64,000 nucleotides of DNA from Ancylomarina sp. DW003 (GCF_029029505.1 NZ_JAKJSD010000018.1:1-64000), one strand, 5' to 3'; counted from the first letter of the stretch, positions 24,524 to 35,238 are shown. Numbers and translations are program-made. Notes: generated by a model from the letters alone, not told the origin.

Positions 24524-26176
24524 TTACAAATTTTCAAGCAATACAATATCAAAGTCGGTGTCGACCTGTACTTTTCCATCTTTCACCTTCGCTTCTTTTC
24601 CAGAATAGGCATCTCTCAAAACTGTCCCTTCTGGAAATTCTTGAACAGGTATTACCTTCATACCTTTGTCTAAATCAAGCCCAACAACAACATGGTCTTG
24701 ATAATTGTCCTGAGCAAAACTTCTACTGAAAACATAAGGTTTCTCTGAAAGCATTTCGTGTACGCCTGCTCCAACTGCCGGATGATTACGACGAAATTGT
24801 CCTAGCTTTTGCCAGTGCTTCAATAAATCCTGAGTTTTAACATCCTTAGCAATATCTTCCCAGTTCATGAATGAACGAAGTGTGGCGTCGCCCTGCGTTC
24901 CTCCAATCTGTAATGAACGAGCAGACTCATCGCCATAATAAACCTGTGAGGTTCCGGGGCAAAGCAATAGTTTAGTTGCTGTTTCGTAAGTTTTTTCTCT
25001 TGCCGGATCAAACGGAGAGCCATCGTCATGCGAAGTCATATAATTCATGACACCCGCCGTTTTCAGTTCCTCATTCATAATTCTTGAATAGCGAGCGAAT
25101 AGTTCTTCATATGATTTTTGAGCATTATACTTGAATTCGAAATTGATCATCCCATCAAAACCATAGTCGTAATAATTGACTTGCTTATCGCCAAAATCAA
25201 AAGCTTTTGCTGCACTAATATTGAAGTTATAAACCTCTCCAACCATATAAAATTCATTGTCATCCAATACTTTTTCAGGATGATTTTGTTTCCATGTTCT
25301 GAAAGCATAGTCGCATTCCTTTTTCAAATCAGCCCAAACCGATTCCTCAGTATGCTTTACGGTATCACCTCTGTAACCATCAATACCAAACTCTAAGATG
25401 TAATCGCACATCCATTTAATTAAATGGTATTTCGGCGTTCTTGGGTAGCCTGTTCTTTGGAAAAAAGCATCCAGCTCAGCCATTTCCTCATCGTAACGGC
25501 CTTCAGCTTTCCATTTTTTAGCCAACTCAGTAGGAATAGTCACCTCTTGTGTACTTTCAGTTTTAATATCCGGCAAATTATCCGTTAAAGTACATTCAAT
25601 GGTCGTTTTATACCCCTTGTAAGTACAGGTTGGACAAGTTCTCACCCATTGTTCCTCCCAAGCCGGATCTGTCTCTGTTGCCGGCCCTGTGTGATTAATC
25701 ACACCATCTAATAAGATTCGGATACCGTGTGCATGAGCTGTTTCTACAAGTTCAGCCAAATCAGCTTTTGTTCCAAAGTTAGGATCAAGTGCCGTCCAGT
25801 CTTTTGCCCAATAACCATGGAAACCATAGGTCAAACCAGTCCCTTCATCTACGGCACCATGAATCTGTTCTGTGATAGGCGTCATCCAAATGGCATTTAT
25901 ACCTAAATTATTGAAATAACCTGCTTTTATTTTTTGAGTTACGCCTTTAATATCACCTCCTTTAAAACCGCGCAACTTAGCAGGCTGTTTGGTTCTATCA
26001 AAATTGATATCATTGGTTTTATCTCCATTATTAAAACGATCCGTCAATAAAAAATAAACATTCGCACCTTCCCATACAAAAGGTTGTTCCTTCTTCTCAA
26101 CTACTTCTTTATCAGTAGAGCACGCCGATAGTATAATCAACAATGCCACAAAAATACTCAGCCCAATATTCTTCAT
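24524..26176 (-). CDS. GH13 alpha-amylase lipoprotein
   Basis: A 550-residue lipoprotein (lipobox LSAC, Cys19). GH13 motifs: DGVINH (157-162), nucleophile GYRGD (D271), MVGEV (E314) and TSHDD (D384). An insert of ~70 residues in domain B contains CPTC and a further Cys (181-195), which may bind metal or form disulfides. Its ATG overlaps the stop of the GH31 gene by one base (TAATG), indicating translational coupling. Role: breakdown of maltodextrins in the periplasm or at the surface; it might be the SusG-like enzyme of this locus, although the large secreted GH13 at 44765 is another candidate. Confidence 0.93.
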   Translation of the reverse strand: MKNIGLSIFVALLIILSACSTDKEVVEKKEQPFVWEGANVYFLLTDRFNNGDKTNDINFDRTKQPAKLRGFKGGDIKGVTQKIKAGYFNNLGINAIWMTPITEQIHGAVDEGTGLTYGFHGYWAKDWTALDPNFGTKADLAELVETAHAHGIRILLDGVINHTGPATETDPAWEEQWVRTCPTCTYKGYKTTIECTLTDNLPDIKTESTQEVTIPTELAKKWKAEGRYDEEMAELDAFFQRTGYPRTPKYHLIKWMCDYILEFGIDGYRGDTVKHTEESVWADLKKECDYAFRTWKQNHPEKVLDDNEFYMVGEVYNFNISAAKAFDFGDKQVNYYDYGFDGMINFEFKYNAQKSYEELFARYSRIMNEELKTAGVMNYMTSHDDGSPFDPAREKTYETATKLLLCPGTSQVYYGDESARSLQIGGTQGDATLRSFMNWEDIAKDVKTQDLLKHWQKLGQFRRNHPAVGAGVHEMLSEKPYVFSRSFAQDNYQDHVVVGLDLDKGMKVIPVQEFPEGTVLRDAYSGKEAKVKDGKVQVDTDFDIVLLENL

Positions 26177-28608
26177 TATCTTGTTTGTTTTATTGTGATC
26201 GTTTGATTTTCTCCTTTAATTAAAGTCTCAGTAAATCGAAGAATTTTTGTATTCTTATCCCAAGTAAATTGGACTGATTTCTTTCCAACTTTTATCGCCT
26301 TTGGCTTCTTTTCAATATTATGAATCAACCAGGTCATTTGTTTATCCTGAGCTTGGAAGTTATTCCCTAAATCAGTTTCTACTGAAAAGTTGAGCTTCGA
26401 ACCTTTTTGTTCCGATTTGAACTTCAACAACTCATATTCCCCTTTTTCAAAGGCTTCAGGCGATGTTCCATTATCATTGTAGAGCTTACCTTCACTTTTC
26501 TTTACTGAAGAGTCAAAGTAATAATGCAAGTCAAACTCCTTTAGAGAATAGTTTTGAGTATTCATCATGCCAGTTTTCATTGGGACAAAAGATCCCCCAC
26601 GCACAAACGCAGGAATATGATCTTCTTTAAGTTCTATGTTATAAGATTCGCCTCCTTCATATCTCTTTCCGTTAACAAAGTCGAACCAAACCGAACCTTT
26701 AGGTATGTAAACCTCTTTTTGTTTCAGGCCCGCTTCAGTAATGGTTGATACCAGAAAAGCATCACCCCACAGGTAGGTATCTGAAATATTCAAGAGTTCC
26801 ATATTGTCCTGCTCTTCGAAAAACAAAGGGCGCATTAATGGCAATCCTGTTTGATTATTCTCGAATGCTAAAGTATAATTATATGGCATCAATCGGTATC
26901 TTAATTCAATTGATTTCTTAGCCAATACTTTTGTTTTGGCTTCTCTAAAAACAGGCTCTGATGGCACTGCTTCCTGTGCGTGTGGTCGGAATATGGGTTG
27001 AAACACACCATACTGTAACCAACGTGTATACAACTCATCATCCAAATTGTCTCCTGCAAAACCTCCTAGATCTGAGTGCATATAAGAGATGCCTTGTAGA
27101 CCCATTTGCAATGATATTTCAGTCTGAGGTTTTAATCCATCCCAGCTTCGACTCACATCGCCCGTCCATGGAATCATACCATATCTTTGTGAACCAACCG
27201 CCCCCGCTCTCATCAAGATAAATGGTCGCTGATTTGGAAAATCTTTTTGGTAACCTTCGTGTACTAATTTGGCCCAGTAGTGCCCATAGATATTATGAAC
27301 TTCATCGGCTGAACCGTTCACATGTTGTAATTCTGAAGGATGAACTTCAGGTTCACCTAAATCGCCCCACCAGCCAGCAACACCCATATTGGCTAAACCT
27401 TTATAGATATTCCAAAACCAGTCTGTTGCTTCAGTTTTAAACACATCAACCAAGCCTGTATTTCCAAAATAGAAATCGTAGGTAAATGGCTTTCCCGCTT
27501 TATCTGTTCCCAACACCTTATTATCAACAGCCTCTTGCCACCTTTTCGAAGTGGTTAGAATAAAGGGCTCCGTTATTAGTATTGTTTTAACACCTTTTTT
27601 ATTCAAGTCCTTTATCATCTTTTCAGGAGCTGGAAATGAATCTCTGTGAAAGGCCAAATTCCCCATTTCACCCTTCATTTCTTTTCCAAACCAAAACAAG
27701 TCTAGAATTATAGCATCAACAGGAATAGAATCCTTTAAGAACTGATCAATCGTCTCTACCGTTTCCTTTTGAGAATGATAACCAAATCGACTGGAAAAAT
27801 TACCCAATGCCCATCGTGGCAACATAGGCTGTCTTCCTGTTAAGTTGGTGAATTCGTAAGTAAAATTCTCCCAAGTATCGGCAGCAATCACCTGATAAAC
27901 TTTACGCCCCGAGATTGTTTCGTATCGTAGTGTATTATCCTTTTTGCTATCCAAATCGAGGAAGCCAATAGGTGCATTATCAAAATGTACAGCGTATTTT
28001 TTTGAAGAGACAACAACCGGCATAGTATAATTCATCAATTCCGAACGTGTACCATAACCATAGTGTGCTCTGTTATAAAGTTGAAGTCTGTTACCACGAC
28101 GATTCATACCCAATACGCGAGCACCACCTCCAAATAGAACTTCATCAGTTTCAATTTGAAAATCAATATTTTCAGTGCTATCCGTTTTTATATAACCTTC
28201 CTTTTCTGATAAAAGTTCATTCCCCTTATAAAAGTATTCAATATCGAAAGGCGATTTCATTACGACAACCACTATACCTTTTGTTTTATAAACCAACTGA
28301 TTTTTCTTATCAGACAATCTTGCCAACTGGTTGTTAGGCTTTAAAACAACTGCATGAGATTCTGCATTGTATTTTTCTCCTTTTGGAATAAAAGCTGTTT
28401 CGACAATATTTTGATTGTAAAATTGAAACTGATAATCACCTTGATTGGTCTTGACAATAAGGCCTTTTTCACCAATTGAATGAGATTGATAAACCCTTTG
28501 ACTGTTTTGAGCTATTGCACTTAGCGAACCAAATGCAATAGTCAACAAAAGAGTTATTCTTACTACTGATTGATTAAATCTAATCATGTTAAGAGATAAA
28601 TTGTTCAT
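26176..28608 (-). CDS. GH31 alpha-glucosidase
   Basis: An 810-residue exported enzyme. The signal peptide is clear from the internal Met8 (MIRFNQSVVRITLLLTIAFGSLSAIAQ), so the start may be 28587. The GH31 barrel has the nucleophile in GWWGDLGEPE (D416) and the acid/base in IPWTGDVSRSW (D484). N-terminal beta-sandwich about 45-250; C-terminal beta domains from about 610. It releases glucose from non-reducing ends of alpha-glucans, corresponding to SusB in role though not in family. Coupled by a 1-bp overlap to the next GH13. Confidence 0.93.
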   Translation of the reverse strand: MNNLSLNMIRFNQSVVRITLLLTIAFGSLSAIAQNSQRVYQSHSIGEKGLIVKTNQGDYQFQFYNQNIVETAFIPKGEKYNAESHAVVLKPNNQLARLSDKKNQLVYKTKGIVVVVMKSPFDIEYFYKGNELLSEKEGYIKTDSTENIDFQIETDEVLFGGGARVLGMNRRGNRLQLYNRAHYGYGTRSELMNYTMPVVVSSKKYAVHFDNAPIGFLDLDSKKDNTLRYETISGRKVYQVIAADTWENFTYEFTNLTGRQPMLPRWALGNFSSRFGYHSQKETVETIDQFLKDSIPVDAIILDLFWFGKEMKGEMGNLAFHRDSFPAPEKMIKDLNKKGVKTILITEPFILTTSKRWQEAVDNKVLGTDKAGKPFTYDFYFGNTGLVDVFKTEATDWFWNIYKGLANMGVAGWWGDLGEPEVHPSELQHVNGSADEVHNIYGHYWAKLVHEGYQKDFPNQRPFILMRAGAVGSQRYGMIPWTGDVSRSWDGLKPQTEISLQMGLQGISYMHSDLGGFAGDNLDDELYTRWLQYGVFQPIFRPHAQEAVPSEPVFREAKTKVLAKKSIELRYRLMPYNYTLAFENNQTGLPLMRPLFFEEQDNMELLNISDTYLWGDAFLVSTITEAGLKQKEVYIPKGSVWFDFVNGKRYEGGESYNIELKEDHIPAFVRGGSFVPMKTGMMNTQNYSLKEFDLHYYFDSSVKKSEGKLYNDNGTSPEAFEKGEYELLKFKSEQKGSKLNFSVETDLGNNFQAQDKQMTWLIHNIEKKPKAIKVGKKSVQFTWDKNTKILRFTETLIKGENQTITIKQTR

Positions 28609-28644
28609 GTGATCTATTGATCACCGTATATTATAATTTGATGC

Positions 28645-30498
28645 TTACTTAAGTTCTAAAACCAATGATGCTTTAGGCGAAAGGGTGATTTTCCCAACCG
28701 ATAAATCATATTGTTTTTTAGAGATAACATCTTTTCCTGATTTAAACGATTTTAAACTCTCAGAGAATCGCTTCAAGTCCAAATCGTAAGCCTTTTCATT
28801 CTTATTAATCACTACCATTACCGTTTTATCCTCATTACTTCGGAAATAGACGTAAGTGTTATGCTCAGGAATATAATGCATCAGTTTTCCTGTGTGGATT
28901 ACCGGATTTTCTTTTCTCCAATTCAATAAATTCTTTAGAAAATCAAAAGCTTCATTCTCTTTTTCGGTTCTGCCTTCTGCTGTAAATGCATTTCGTTCGT
29001 CACCTTCCCATCCTCCTGGGAAATCAATTCTCATCACGCCATCTCCATCGCTCTTTTTTCCTTCCAAAAGAATTTCCGTTCCAACATACAGCTGTGGAAT
29101 ACCACGTGTTGTTGCAAGAAAAGTCATTAACTGCTTGTACTTATCAATATCACCTTCAAAAGTGGACATGATATGGTCTGTATCGTGGTTTTCAGCGAAA
29201 ATCAAAAGATTATATGGATCAGCATATAGATAATCAAGCGCCAAAGAATTGTAAAGACGAATTAAACCTTCGCTCCAACCTTCCTTTTCGTTAAAAGCTT
29301 TTGGCATAGCAAAGAACAGTGAGAAATCCATCACCGATGGCAATTCAGAGTTAAAGCCATCATGATTAAGAGAGCCCTTTTGCCAGTATGCAATTTCAGC
29401 CGGCGTTTCTAACCAAGATTCACCAACAATATTCATATTAGGGTACTCATCCATTATTGATTTACAAATAACAGCCATTCCATGCTTATCGTTATATGGA
29501 TAAGTATCAATTCTAATCCCACCTAAATCAGCATATTCAATCCACCAGATCGTATTTTGAGCAAAATAAGTTACTAGAAAATCATTCTTTTGGTTCAAGT
29601 CTGGCATACTCGTATCAAACCAACCATTAAAATTCTTATCGTAATCTGTTTTCGAAACATAAGGATCATTGGTTGTACTCTTACGATGATTTGAGTTGGT
29701 ATACTCAGGGAAAGTATGTACCCAGTCTTTTGTAGGTAAATCATTCATCCACCAGTGGGCTGATCCACAATGGTTGGTAACAACGTCCATTACAATTTTA
29801 ATTCCACGCTTTTTAGCTTCTGCCGATAAACGGGCATAATCATCGTTGTTTCCATAACGCGCATCGATATGGTAATAATCTGTAATAGCATAAGTGTGGT
29901 AAGACACCGTAGGTTGGTTGTCTTCCATTAATGGTGTACTCCAAATTGCAGTAACACCCAATTCTTTTAAATAATCAAGGTGATTAATCATCCCTTGAAT
30001 ATCTCCTCCGTGACGCCCATCCGGGTTTTCACGATCAAATTTATCTGTTAACTTTTCAACTGAATCATTGTTGGGATTACCATTTGCGAAACGATCCGGC
30101 ATTAACAAATACATCACATCTGATTCGTTAAATCCAATACGTTTAGCCGAATTTTCTCTTCTTTCTTTTAATTCATATTGATAACTCGCCTTCTTTCTTC
30201 CTTTCTGAGAAAATACCAAATCAAACTTTCCTGCCTTTGTATCTTCATTAATTACTAAATCAATAAATACATAATTTGGATTATCCGTCTTATTAATCTT
30301 ATCAATCGAAACACCTGCGTATTTTAGATTAATATCATAGTTCGAAATGTTCTCGCCTTGCACCAACAACTGCAAGTTAGGATTTTCCATATCTACCCAC
30401 CAGAACATAGGTTCAACTCGCTCTACTTTTACCTTCTTAGCTTCCGCTTGAAAGCTAAACATCGTAAATATCACCAAAGAAATCAAAAAGCTTCTCAT
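28645..30498 (-). CDS. GH13 SusA-like neopullulanase / cyclomaltodextrinase
   Basis: A 617-residue protein with signal peptide (MRSFLISLVIFTMFSFQAEA). The N-terminal immunoglobulin-like cyclomaltodextrinase domain (about 22-110) precedes the GH13 barrel: DVVTNH (238-243), nucleophile GIRID (D331), VGESW (E360) and ENHD (D439). HGGDIQGM at 163-170 is typical of this subfamily. It acts in the periplasm on maltooligosaccharides and cyclodextrins imported through SusC. Upstream is an inverted repeat at 30524-30560. Confidence 0.93.
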   Translation of the reverse strand: MRSFLISLVIFTMFSFQAEAKKVKVERVEPMFWWVDMENPNLQLLVQGENISNYDINLKYAGVSIDKINKTDNPNYVFIDLVINEDTKAGKFDLVFSQKGRKKASYQYELKERRENSAKRIGFNESDVMYLLMPDRFANGNPNNDSVEKLTDKFDRENPDGRHGGDIQGMINHLDYLKELGVTAIWSTPLMEDNQPTVSYHTYAITDYYHIDARYGNNDDYARLSAEAKKRGIKIVMDVVTNHCGSAHWWMNDLPTKDWVHTFPEYTNSNHRKSTTNDPYVSKTDYDKNFNGWFDTSMPDLNQKNDFLVTYFAQNTIWWIEYADLGGIRIDTYPYNDKHGMAVICKSIMDEYPNMNIVGESWLETPAEIAYWQKGSLNHDGFNSELPSVMDFSLFFAMPKAFNEKEGWSEGLIRLYNSLALDYLYADPYNLLIFAENHDTDHIMSTFEGDIDKYKQLMTFLATTRGIPQLYVGTEILLEGKKSDGDGVMRIDFPGGWEGDERNAFTAEGRTEKENEAFDFLKNLLNWRKENPVIHTGKLMHYIPEHNTYVYFRSNEDKTVMVVINKNEKAYDLDLKRFSESLKSFKSGKDVISKKQYDLSVGKITLSPKASLVLELK

Positions 30499-30523
30499 TC
30501 TATCAATTTTGTGTTTTTATACA

Positions 30524-30560
30524 AATTCAGGATAAAAACCTTCGATTCTTATCCTGAATT
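30524..30560 (-). promoter_or_regulatory. Hairpin between GH65 and SusA-like genes
   Basis: AATTCAGGATAA (30524-30535) pairs perfectly with TTATCCTGAATT (30549-30560). There is no T tract, so processing site or mRNA stabiliser is more likely than terminator. Confidence 0.6.
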
Positions 30561-30575
30561 CATAACCATTTTCAA

Positions 30576-32888
30576 TTAAGCATGTTCTATTACTAAACTA
30601 CTACTTTTCTCAATTTTATATTCATCATCCTGAATAAAGATTGAAACCGTTTCGCCCTCTTCATTTATCACACCAACCTCATCAGCCGATACATAAATAT
30701 TAAGCAAGTTGCCACGGAACAATACTTTAAAGGAATATGATTTCCATTTTTCCGGAATAAGTGGCTTAAGACTTAATTGTCCATTAACCACACGCATACC
30801 ACCAAAACCTTCTACAATAGACATCCATGTTCCAGCCATACTTGTAATATGCAAACCTTCGTGAGCTTCTCGATTGTAATCATCAAGATCCAAACGAGAC
30901 GTTCTCAAATACATTTCGTAAGCACTGTCGATATCACCAATCTTAGATGCTAAAATTGAATGGATACATGGCGACAAAGATGATTCATGAAGTGTTCTTG
31001 GCTCATAGAAGTTATAATTCTTCTTAATGGTTTCCATATCATAATTCTCCTCAAACAGGTAGATTCCTTGCAGAACATCGGCTTGTTTGATAAAACATGA
31101 ACGAAGAATTCTATCCCAAGACCAAAACTGGTTAATTGGACGGAACTGAGGATCTAAATCAGAAGCAGTTAATTGCTCCTTATCCATAAAACCATCTTGC
31201 TGCATGAAGACACCTGTTTCCTCATCCATTGGGAAATGCATGTTTTCAAGGATATCATTCCAGCGACTTGTTTCCTGATCGAAATCGAAGTTCAAGTTCT
31301 TCATGATTTCTTCGTATCGTACAGGATTACTTTCTTTCACATATTTGAAAGCCTCTTGAGTATATGACATACACCAACAAGCAATGGTATTTGTGTACCA
31401 GTTGTTGTTTACGTTGTTCTCATATTCATTAGGCCCGGTAACGCCAAGCATTACATATTTCTTCTTCGCTGTAGAGTAAGTTACTCTTTGGCTCCAGAAA
31501 CGTGAAATTCCAACCAAAACATCAAGACCATATTCAGCTAAGTAAGCCTTATCATCGGTATGACGGATATAATTGTAAATGGCAAATGCAATCGCTCCAT
31601 TACGATGAATTTCTTCAAAGGTAATTTCCCACTCATTATGACATTCTTCACCATTCATGGTAACCATAGGGTAAAGTGCAGCTCCACTGTTAAAACCTAG
31701 CTTCTCTGCATTTTCAATCGCTTTCTGCAATTGTTTATGACGATAAACCAAAAGATTTCGAGTTACCTCAGGACGAGATGTACTCAAGTAGAAAGGCACA
31801 CAGTAGGCTTCTGTATCCCAATAAGTAGATCCACCATATTTTTCACCGGTAAACCCTTTAGGACCGATATTCAATCGCTCATCCTCACCTGTATAGGTTT
31901 GATTCAACTGGAAAATATTAAATCGTATCGCTTGCTGAGCAGCAACATCACCTTCAATTACAATATCAGAGATACTCCATTTCTCAGCCCAGGCAGCAAC
32001 ATGCTCTTCTAATAATGCCTCATAACCTTTTGTGTAAGCAGCTTCAGACACCTTAGATGCATTTCCACTAATTTCAGTTTTGTTATGATTCAAAGAACTA
32101 AGCACACTTACGTACTTGTAAAAACTTAAGGTTTCACCTTGCTTTACTTCAGTTTCAATAAAATTGGCAACGTATTTTTCCTTTTCAATAATATCGGCAG
32201 TCGCCTTTACATCTTGGCCATTCTTCAAAAGTTGGTATCGCATATTCATACAAACATGGAAATCTAACTTTTTAGTACGAGCAGTGATATACGCTTCACC
32301 TGTTATCGACTTGGCATTTAAGACATCCCAAAACTTTTCATCGTAATTGGAATCTTCATTTTTAACATCGGCATCGATATAAGAATTGAAACTAATTTTA
32401 CCATCAAAATTTAAAGCCGTAACAGAGTAACGAATCACTCCTACTTCTGAAGTCACAATACTTAAGAATCGTTTACCTTCTACTTTTACTTGATTACCAT
32501 TGCTCATAGTTGCAATGAAAGAACGTTTCAAAACACCTTCTTTCATATTAAGTGTACGAACAAATTCGCTAAGCTTACATTTTGCTAAATCAAGCATCTC
32601 TCCGTTTATTTTAACGTCGATACCAATCCAGTTTGGTGCATTTAATACCTTAGCAAAATACTCAGGGTAACCATTTTTCCACCAACCTACACGAGTTTTA
32701 TCTGGATAATAAACACCGGCAATGTAAGTTCCTTGTAGAGTCTTGCCAGAATATGCTTCCTCGAACATAGCTCGTTGGCCCATATTTCCATTACCAAGAC
32801 TAAATATACTTTCAGATGACTGGTGGTTTTCAGGATTAAATCCTTCCTCTATAATGCACCACTCATCATGCTTTAAATACTCGTTCAT
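30576..32888 (-). CDS. GH65 maltose phosphorylase family enzyme
   Basis: A 770-residue cytoplasmic enzyme with no signal peptide. GH65 pattern: N-terminal super-sandwich (1-270), helical linker, (alpha/alpha)6 barrel with GPKGFTGEKYGGSTYWDTE (342-360) and the general acid in VTGPNEYENNVNNN (E488). It phosphorolyses maltose (or a related alpha-glucobiose) to beta-glucose-1-phosphate and glucose. The next gene upstream encodes a beta-phosphoglucomutase, which uses exactly that product and so supports maltose phosphorylase. Confidence 0.9.
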   Translation of the reverse strand: MNEYLKHDEWCIIEEGFNPENHQSSESIFSLGNGNMGQRAMFEEAYSGKTLQGTYIAGVYYPDKTRVGWWKNGYPEYFAKVLNAPNWIGIDVKINGEMLDLAKCKLSEFVRTLNMKEGVLKRSFIATMSNGNQVKVEGKRFLSIVTSEVGVIRYSVTALNFDGKISFNSYIDADVKNEDSNYDEKFWDVLNAKSITGEAYITARTKKLDFHVCMNMRYQLLKNGQDVKATADIIEKEKYVANFIETEVKQGETLSFYKYVSVLSSLNHNKTEISGNASKVSEAAYTKGYEALLEEHVAAWAEKWSISDIVIEGDVAAQQAIRFNIFQLNQTYTGEDERLNIGPKGFTGEKYGGSTYWDTEAYCVPFYLSTSRPEVTRNLLVYRHKQLQKAIENAEKLGFNSGAALYPMVTMNGEECHNEWEITFEEIHRNGAIAFAIYNYIRHTDDKAYLAEYGLDVLVGISRFWSQRVTYSTAKKKYVMLGVTGPNEYENNVNNNWYTNTIACWCMSYTQEAFKYVKESNPVRYEEIMKNLNFDFDQETSRWNDILENMHFPMDEETGVFMQQDGFMDKEQLTASDLDPQFRPINQFWSWDRILRSCFIKQADVLQGIYLFEENYDMETIKKNYNFYEPRTLHESSLSPCIHSILASKIGDIDSAYEMYLRTSRLDLDDYNREAHEGLHITSMAGTWMSIVEGFGGMRVVNGQLSLKPLIPEKWKSYSFKVLFRGNLLNIYVSADEVGVINEEGETVSIFIQDDEYKIEKSSSLVIEHA

Positions 32889-32979
32889 TTTACTTCAATT
32901 TTAGATTACATTGCCACAAAATGTGGGAATCTACAGTAATCAGCTTTTTTATTTGCTCATGAGAAAAGCTCCCAATGGG

Positions 32980-33639
32980 CTATTTACTTAATCCGGATTC
33001 TAAAGTTTCAAAATTGAATCCTTCAAATCCAGGAACTACAAAATTGGCTTTATTCAAAACATCAGGAGAACCTATCCCAACACATCGCATTCCGCCATTT
33101 ATAGCAGCTTCAACCCCCGCTTCAGCATCCTCAAACACCACACAGTTGGCAGGTTCAGAATTTAAAAGTTCCGCTCCCTTAAGAAATACTTCAGGGTCTG
33201 GTTTTGCTTTGCTAACATGAGTTCCATCAACGATAGCATCGAAATATGATGTCAATTTTAGTTGTTCAAGAATGGTCATGGCATTCTTGCTTGCAGAACC
33301 TAAAGCAATCTTAATACCTTTTGCCTTTAAGTCCTCAAAAAAATCTTTTACACCTGGAAGAATTTCTTCAGGCGTCATCTTAAGAATGTATTCTAAATAT
33401 TCCTCATTCTTTTTAGCTGCTAGTTTCAATTGAGTCTCTTCATCAAGATCAACTCCTCCAATTTCCATAAGAATTTCGAGAGAACGCATTCGGCTTACAC
33501 CTTTTAAACGCTCATTATCTTCCTCTGTAAAATCGAAGCCTAAACCATTGGCCAAGCTTTTCCAAGCTATATAGTGGTATTTTGCTGTATCGACAACAAC
33601 ACCATCTAAATCAAAAATACATGCACTAATCTTTTCCAT
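32980..33639 (-). CDS. pgmB: Beta-phosphoglucomutase (HAD family)
   Basis: A 219-residue HAD phosphotransferase: nucleophile motif FDLDGVVVDT (D10, D12), the cap region with KGVSRMRSLEIL, GSASKNA (motif II Ser), KAKPDPEVFL (motif III Lys) and VFEDAEAGVEAA (motif IV). The RxxSL motif in the cap is characteristic of beta-phosphoglucomutases. It converts beta-glucose-1-phosphate from the adjacent GH65 phosphorylase into glucose-6-phosphate. Only 14 bp separate it from the MFS gene. Confidence 0.93.
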   Translation of the reverse strand: MEKISACIFDLDGVVVDTAKYHYIAWKSLANGLGFDFTEEDNERLKGVSRMRSLEILMEIGGVDLDEETQLKLAAKKNEEYLEYILKMTPEEILPGVKDFFEDLKAKGIKIALGSASKNAMTILEQLKLTSYFDAIVDGTHVSKAKPDPEVFLKGAELLNSEPANCVVFEDAEAGVEAAINGGMRCVGIGSPDVLNKANFVVPGFEGFNFETLESGLSK

Positions 33640-33653
33640 CGGTTCTTTAATAA

Positions 33654-34988
33654 TTATGAATTTGAAGTTTCTTCTGCTTTGATAAAAAATACAGAAACTG
33701 CACCAAGCATCATCATGACACCAGCAAGTACTAAAATGTAAATTGCTTGTTCATGGAAGAATATTTTTAAAATAGATCCACCAAACAGACCACTTACAAT
33801 TTGTGGAATTACAACCGTTAAGTTGAATAAGCCCATATAAATCCCCATACGTTTTGCAGGCAATGAACCAGATAGAATGGCATATGGCATTGCTAAAATT
33901 GCTGCCCATGCTACTCCAATTCCTATCATTGAAACAAATAACATATTAGGATCATGAAATAAATAAGTAGAAATGAATCCAATACCTCCAGATAGAAGTG
34001 CAATTGCATACACAAATTTTCGGCTGGTCTTACGAATTAAAGAAGGCATTGCCACTGAAAACAGAGCAGCAAATAAACTGTAAGCTGCGAAACACAGTCC
34101 TACCCAGTTAGCAGCTTCATTATAAGCAGGAGATCCTGCATCACCAATTGGTGTATTCCAATAATGTTGCGCAAAAGCAGGCGTTGCGTAAACCCACATC
34201 AAGAAAAGAGGAAACCAAGAGAATAATTGAACAACAGCCAATTGCTTCATTGTTTTCGGCATATTTCTTAACAAGTAGAAAAAGCTTTCTTTCTTTTCTT
34301 TATCCTCAGCCGTAATATTATTATAGGCTTCAAATTTCTCCGGAGGATATTCTTTAGTTTTAAATACAGTCACTAATACACTCAACAGTAATATTGAACC
34401 TCCTAAGTAGAATGACCAAATTACTGAGGGCGCAACCTCACCAGCTGGAGCATTATTTTGTACCCCCATCCAAGTCAGTAAAAAAGGCAATGCCGAACCA
34501 ATTACAGCACCAACATTAATTAGAAAACTTTGGATTGAATAGCCTACATTTCTTTGCTCTTCAGGCGTCATATCAGCCACAAGTGCTCTAAATGGTTGAA
34601 AGGTTACATTAAATGAACCATCCATTACTGCTAGCATTAAAGCACCAAATATTAGGGCACCTACTCCTCCTGCAGAAATTACATAGGGAGCATTAGGCAT
34701 AAAAAACATTGCTATCATTGATAAAATTGCACCACCTAAAATATAAGGTGATCTTCTACCAAATCGATTCCAAGTTTTATCACTAGCTGCACCAACAACA
34801 GGCTGTATTAACAGCCCCATAACTGGGGCAACTAACCAAAATAATGACAATGAGTGCAAATCAGCACCTAAATTCGACAGAATTCTACTGGCATTGGCAT
34901 TTTGTAATGCAAAACCAAATTGCACACCTAAAAAGCCGAAACTTAAATTCCAGATCTGCCAAAAATTTAAACGAGGTTGTTTATTCAT
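33654..34988 (-). CDS. MFS sugar transporter (SLC45/GPH-like, probably maltose)
   Basis: A 444-residue membrane protein with about 12 predicted segments. The N-terminal NLSFGFLGVQFGFALQNANASRI and the loop DKTWNRFGRRSPYI (MFS D-R-x-GRR signature) fit the sucrose/maltose SLC45-type group. It is the first gene of the glucan-degradation operon and probably carries maltose or maltooligosaccharides across the inner membrane to the cytoplasmic GH65 enzyme. A good promoter lies at 35239-35270 and an operator-like site at 35326-35345. Confidence 0.9.
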   Translation of the reverse strand: MNKQPRLNFWQIWNLSFGFLGVQFGFALQNANASRILSNLGADLHSLSLFWLVAPVMGLLIQPVVGAASDKTWNRFGRRSPYILGGAILSMIAMFFMPNAPYVISAGGVGALIFGALMLAVMDGSFNVTFQPFRALVADMTPEEQRNVGYSIQSFLINVGAVIGSALPFLLTWMGVQNNAPAGEVAPSVIWSFYLGGSILLLSVLVTVFKTKEYPPEKFEAYNNITAEDKEKKESFFYLLRNMPKTMKQLAVVQLFSWFPLFLMWVYATPAFAQHYWNTPIGDAGSPAYNEAANWVGLCFAAYSLFAALFSVAMPSLIRKTSRKFVYAIALLSGGIGFISTYLFHDPNMLFVSMIGIGVAWAAILAMPYAILSGSLPAKRMGIYMGLFNLTVVIPQIVSGLFGGSILKIFFHEQAIYILVLAGVMMMLGAVSVFFIKAEETSNS

Positions 34989-35238
34989 TAGATTTTCATT
35001 TTGTGTCCTAAGGCACTTTTTTAAATTAAATGAGACATTTTAGTACATATGATGCTATAAAAATAACATTCAATAAAAAACATCAATTGGATTGAGACAC
35101 ACAGTAGACTAACTTGACGTGTGTCACCTAAAATGAGGGTACCAATCCCAATAAACGGAGTATAAACTCAGTTTTGAGATCAATAATAAAGGAAGTAATT
35201 ATTATAATATAGTCGGAATAGAGGTTTCCCTCTGGATT

